Part shown: positions 6,726-8,381 of the stretch, piece by piece
Layout of the letters: each line of letters begins with the position of its first letter
Numbering within the stretch: the first letter of the stretch is position 1
Notes under the pieces: generated by a model
What the model saw: only the letters and a program-made list of their open reading frames with translations
Database searches by the model: none
Told to the model about the DNA's origin: nothing
From: an uncultured Devosia sp.
GTDB taxonomy: Bacteria > Pseudomonadota > Alphaproteobacteria > Rhizobiales > Devosiaceae
Direction of reading: 5' to 3'
Assembly (NCBI GenBank): GCA_934553185.1
Contig: CAKTFF010000076.1
Coordinates: 1 to 8,381 of the forward strand
DNA: 8,381 nucleotides
Made by a program: the position numbers and the translations under genes

Positions 6726-8381
6726 ATGAACACCACTTCCCGGTTGGCCCTGGCGGCCGCCTTGGGCGCGCTCGCGCCTGTTTCCTCCTATGCTCAGCAA
6801 ACCACGCCACGCCTTGAACTGCAGTTGAACGCAGCCGAACAGCTTGGCGCAAGCGGCGGCGTTTTCGTGCCATTCGTTACGGGCGACGGTACCGTCGTGT
6901 TTGCCGATGGCTGGCTGGACTATGCGGACAGCGATGATTTCAGCCTGTCGCTTGGCGGTGGCTTGCGCCAGCAAGTGGGCGAGTGGGTACTGGGCGGCAA
7001 CGCCTATTTCGACTTCCTCCATTCCGACCGGGGCTTCACCTATGGGCAGCTATCCGCTGGCCTTGAAGCGCTAAGCGATCAGTGGGAATTTCGCGTCAAT
7101 GGCTATGCGCCGACAGGTGACACGTCCAACGAAGTCGATGACCTTTCCACCTTCGGTATTTCCGGTGGAGATTTTGTTTTCAACCAAGGCTATGAAGTTG
7201 CCCTTTATGGTGCCGATGCCGAAGTTGGCATGCGCTTGCCGGTGTTTGAGGCCGATAGTGCCTCTTCCTGGAGGGTTTATGCCGGTGCCTTCACGCAGGG
7301 GTCTGACTACACGGAGACGGTAAGCGGTCTTACCCTGCGGTCCGAAATGACGTTCGCCACCGATCCCCAAATCATTCCGGGCGGTACGATCTCGCTGGGC
7401 GGCGGCATGCGCTATGACAGCAATCAGGATTTATCCGCCGCTGCCTATATCCGCTTTACCGCTCCAATTGGCGGCACGCCCGATGCAAAGGAAGTCACCG
7501 CACCGCTGTTCCAGCGTGTCGAGCGCGATCGCACGATCCAAACCCGCTCGGGTGCGCTTGGTGACGACGAACTGGCTCTTGGTGCCTCCGGCTCAAGCCG
7601 TGTGGTGCAGATTTCTGCCGAGGATGGCTCAGCAGCAGATCTCAACCGCCGTATAGCTGCGGCTGGCGAAGGCGCCATCGTTCTGGCCTCCGGCGAGATC
7701 GAGCTGGATAATGCGATCACAATGATGAAGGATCAGATCCTCATCGGTGGCGGTGGCGTGGTTGACCTCACCACGGCAGGCGGCAGGCATATTCGCTATC
7801 AGAACCCTGGCGACCGCACGACCCTGCGCGGCGGGGTGGCAGGCGCCGGGGCCTCCACCATTTCGCTCAGAGCGCCGCTGACACCGGATGTGCTGGTGCT
7901 CGCAGATGGCAACACCGTGTCCACCCTCTCGATCATCGGTGGCAACAACGCCATCGTGGCCAACAAGGTCAGCGACATCAATCTCGAAGCCATTGATATC
8001 TCGAGCGCGTCTGGCAACGCCGTAACGTTAGCCGATGTGTCCGGCGCGACGATCTCTGCCCTATCCATCAATGGTGCCACCAATGCCATAGTCGCCAATG
8101 GAACGCGCAACCTTCAAATCGATAAGGCAGCCATTTCGCGGGTGTCCGGCACCGGCATTGCCCTGAACGATGTTACCGGCGTGTCCATCTCCACGCTGTC
8201 CATCGACGGCGGCACAAATGGCATCACCGCGAACGATGTCCGCAACCTGGCTATCAACACGGCCTTGGTTGAATCCATTTCGGGCAACGGCGTCACGCTT
8301 GGCGAGGTCCAGGGCGCGACTCTCTCGGAGCTTTCCATCCAAGGCGGCATCGACGCCATCGTGGCCGCCAAGACCGATGAC
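6726..8381 (+). CDS. Inverse autotransporter with beta-helix passenger, 3'-truncated by the window edge
   Basis: 552 residues are visible with no stop before the edge. Residues 1-23 are a Sec signal peptide (SYA before Q24). Residues about 30-250 resemble the inverse autotransporter beta-barrel of the intimin/invasin group: a VFVPF strand, SLSLGGGLRQQVGEW, GGNAYFDFLHSDRGFTYGQL, then LSDQWEFRVNGYAPTGD. No LysM or other periplasmic domain precedes the barrel. A linker (LFQRVERDRTIQTR, about 261-274) leads to the passenger. Residues about 300-395 look like the start of a right-handed beta-helix (AGEGAIVLASGEIELDNA, ILIGGGGVVDL), and regular 45-residue repeats begin at 398. The barrel should sit in the outer membrane and expose the helix outside. 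Likely a surface adhesin or glycan-binding protein; the ligand is unknown and an enzyme-like (pectate-lyase fold) passenger cannot be excluded. Confidence 0.85.
   Translation, partial: MNTTSRLALAAALGALAPVSSYAQQTTPRLELQLNAAEQLGASGGVFVPFVTGDGTVVFADGWLDYADSDDFSLSLGGGLRQQVGEWVLGGNAYFDFLHSDRGFTYGQLSAGLEALSDQWEFRVNGYAPTGDTSNEVDDLSTFGISGGDFVFNQGYEVALYGADAEVGMRLPVFEADSASSWRVYAGAFTQGSDYTETVSGLTLRSEMTFATDPQIIPGGTISLGGGMRYDSNQDLSAAAYIRFTAPIGGTPDAKEVTAPLFQRVERDRTIQTRSGALGDDELALGASGSSRVVQISAEDGSAADLNRRIAAAGEGAIVLASGEIELDNAITMMKDQILIGGGGVVDLTTAGGRHIRYQNPGDRTTLRGGVAGAGASTISLRAPLTPDVLVLADGNTVSTLSIIGGNNAIVANKVSDINLEAIDISSASGNAVTLADVSGATISALSINGATNAIVANGTRNLQIDKAAISRVSGTGIALNDVTGVSISTLSIDGGTNGITANDVRNLAINTALVESISGNGVTLGEVQGATLSELSIQGGIDAIVAAKTDD
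7917..8381 (+). repeat. Tandem 45-residue (135-nt) beta-helix repeats in the passenger
   Basis: Three in-register units lie at 7917-8051, 8052-8186 and 8187-8321, followed by the first 60 nt of a fourth, with no insertion or deletion between them. Each unit follows the pattern xSxLSIxGGxNxIxANxxxN, then a second half ending SGxGVxLxDVxGAx. Two half-units of about 22 residues fit two rungs of a right-handed beta-helix. Conserved LSI, NAIVAN and SGNxVTL positions are clear in protein, but the DNA has diverged, so the duplications are not recent. The array probably continues beyond the window. Confidence 0.85.

Noticed and set aside
7799..8371. Minus-strand open frames opposite the autotransporter passenger
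   Set aside because: They mirror the repetitive beta-helix coding sequence, and the plus frame is continuous from a good signal peptide to the window edge.
7917..8381. Possible CRISPR-like or DNA-level tandem repeat
   Set aside because: The 135-nt period is conserved in protein but diverged in DNA, and the units are directly adjacent without spacers, so it is a protein repeat.

Overview
The window is GC-rich, densely coded bacterial DNA with the feel of an alphaproteobacterium. A Hyphomicrobiales member such as a Devosia-like organism is my best guess, from protein style alone and not proven. Both ends cut through genes: a leucyl aminopeptidase lacks its N-terminus at the left edge, and a large surface protein runs off the right edge.

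Left block (2-2646, + strand): a tight four-gene operon of pepA (partial), a gamma-glutamylcyclotransferase-like gene, holC (DNA polymerase III chi) and a YitT-type membrane protein. Junctions are a 4-nt overlap, a 13-nt gap and a 4-nt overlap, so the genes are probably translationally coupled. The pepA-holC order is widespread in proteobacteria. The extra gene between them is notable because gamma-glutamyl cleavage followed by Cys-Gly hydrolysis would form a glutathione-breakdown pair.

Middle block (2659-5905, - strand): an ABC-F ATPase (YheS-like), a DUF985 cupin overlapping it by 4 nt, and, after about 77 nt containing a hairpin, a secreted DUF4344 metallopeptidase. This block converges on the first operon with only 12 nt between stop codons.

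Right block (6085-8381, + strand): a small secreted acidic protein of unknown function, closed by a strong intrinsic terminator, then an inverse autotransporter (intimin/invasin-type barrel) whose passenger is a right-handed beta-helix. From residue 398 the passenger is built of exact 45-residue repeats: three full copies and part of a fourth before the edge. Its upstream region is the most structured noncoding DNA here. It has a 40-bp interrupted dyad covering a possible alphaproteobacterial promoter, followed by a leader in which a TCTCGT segment can pair with the ACGAGA Shine-Dalgarno region. I saw no tRNA, rRNA, CRISPR array, insertion sequence or phage gene.
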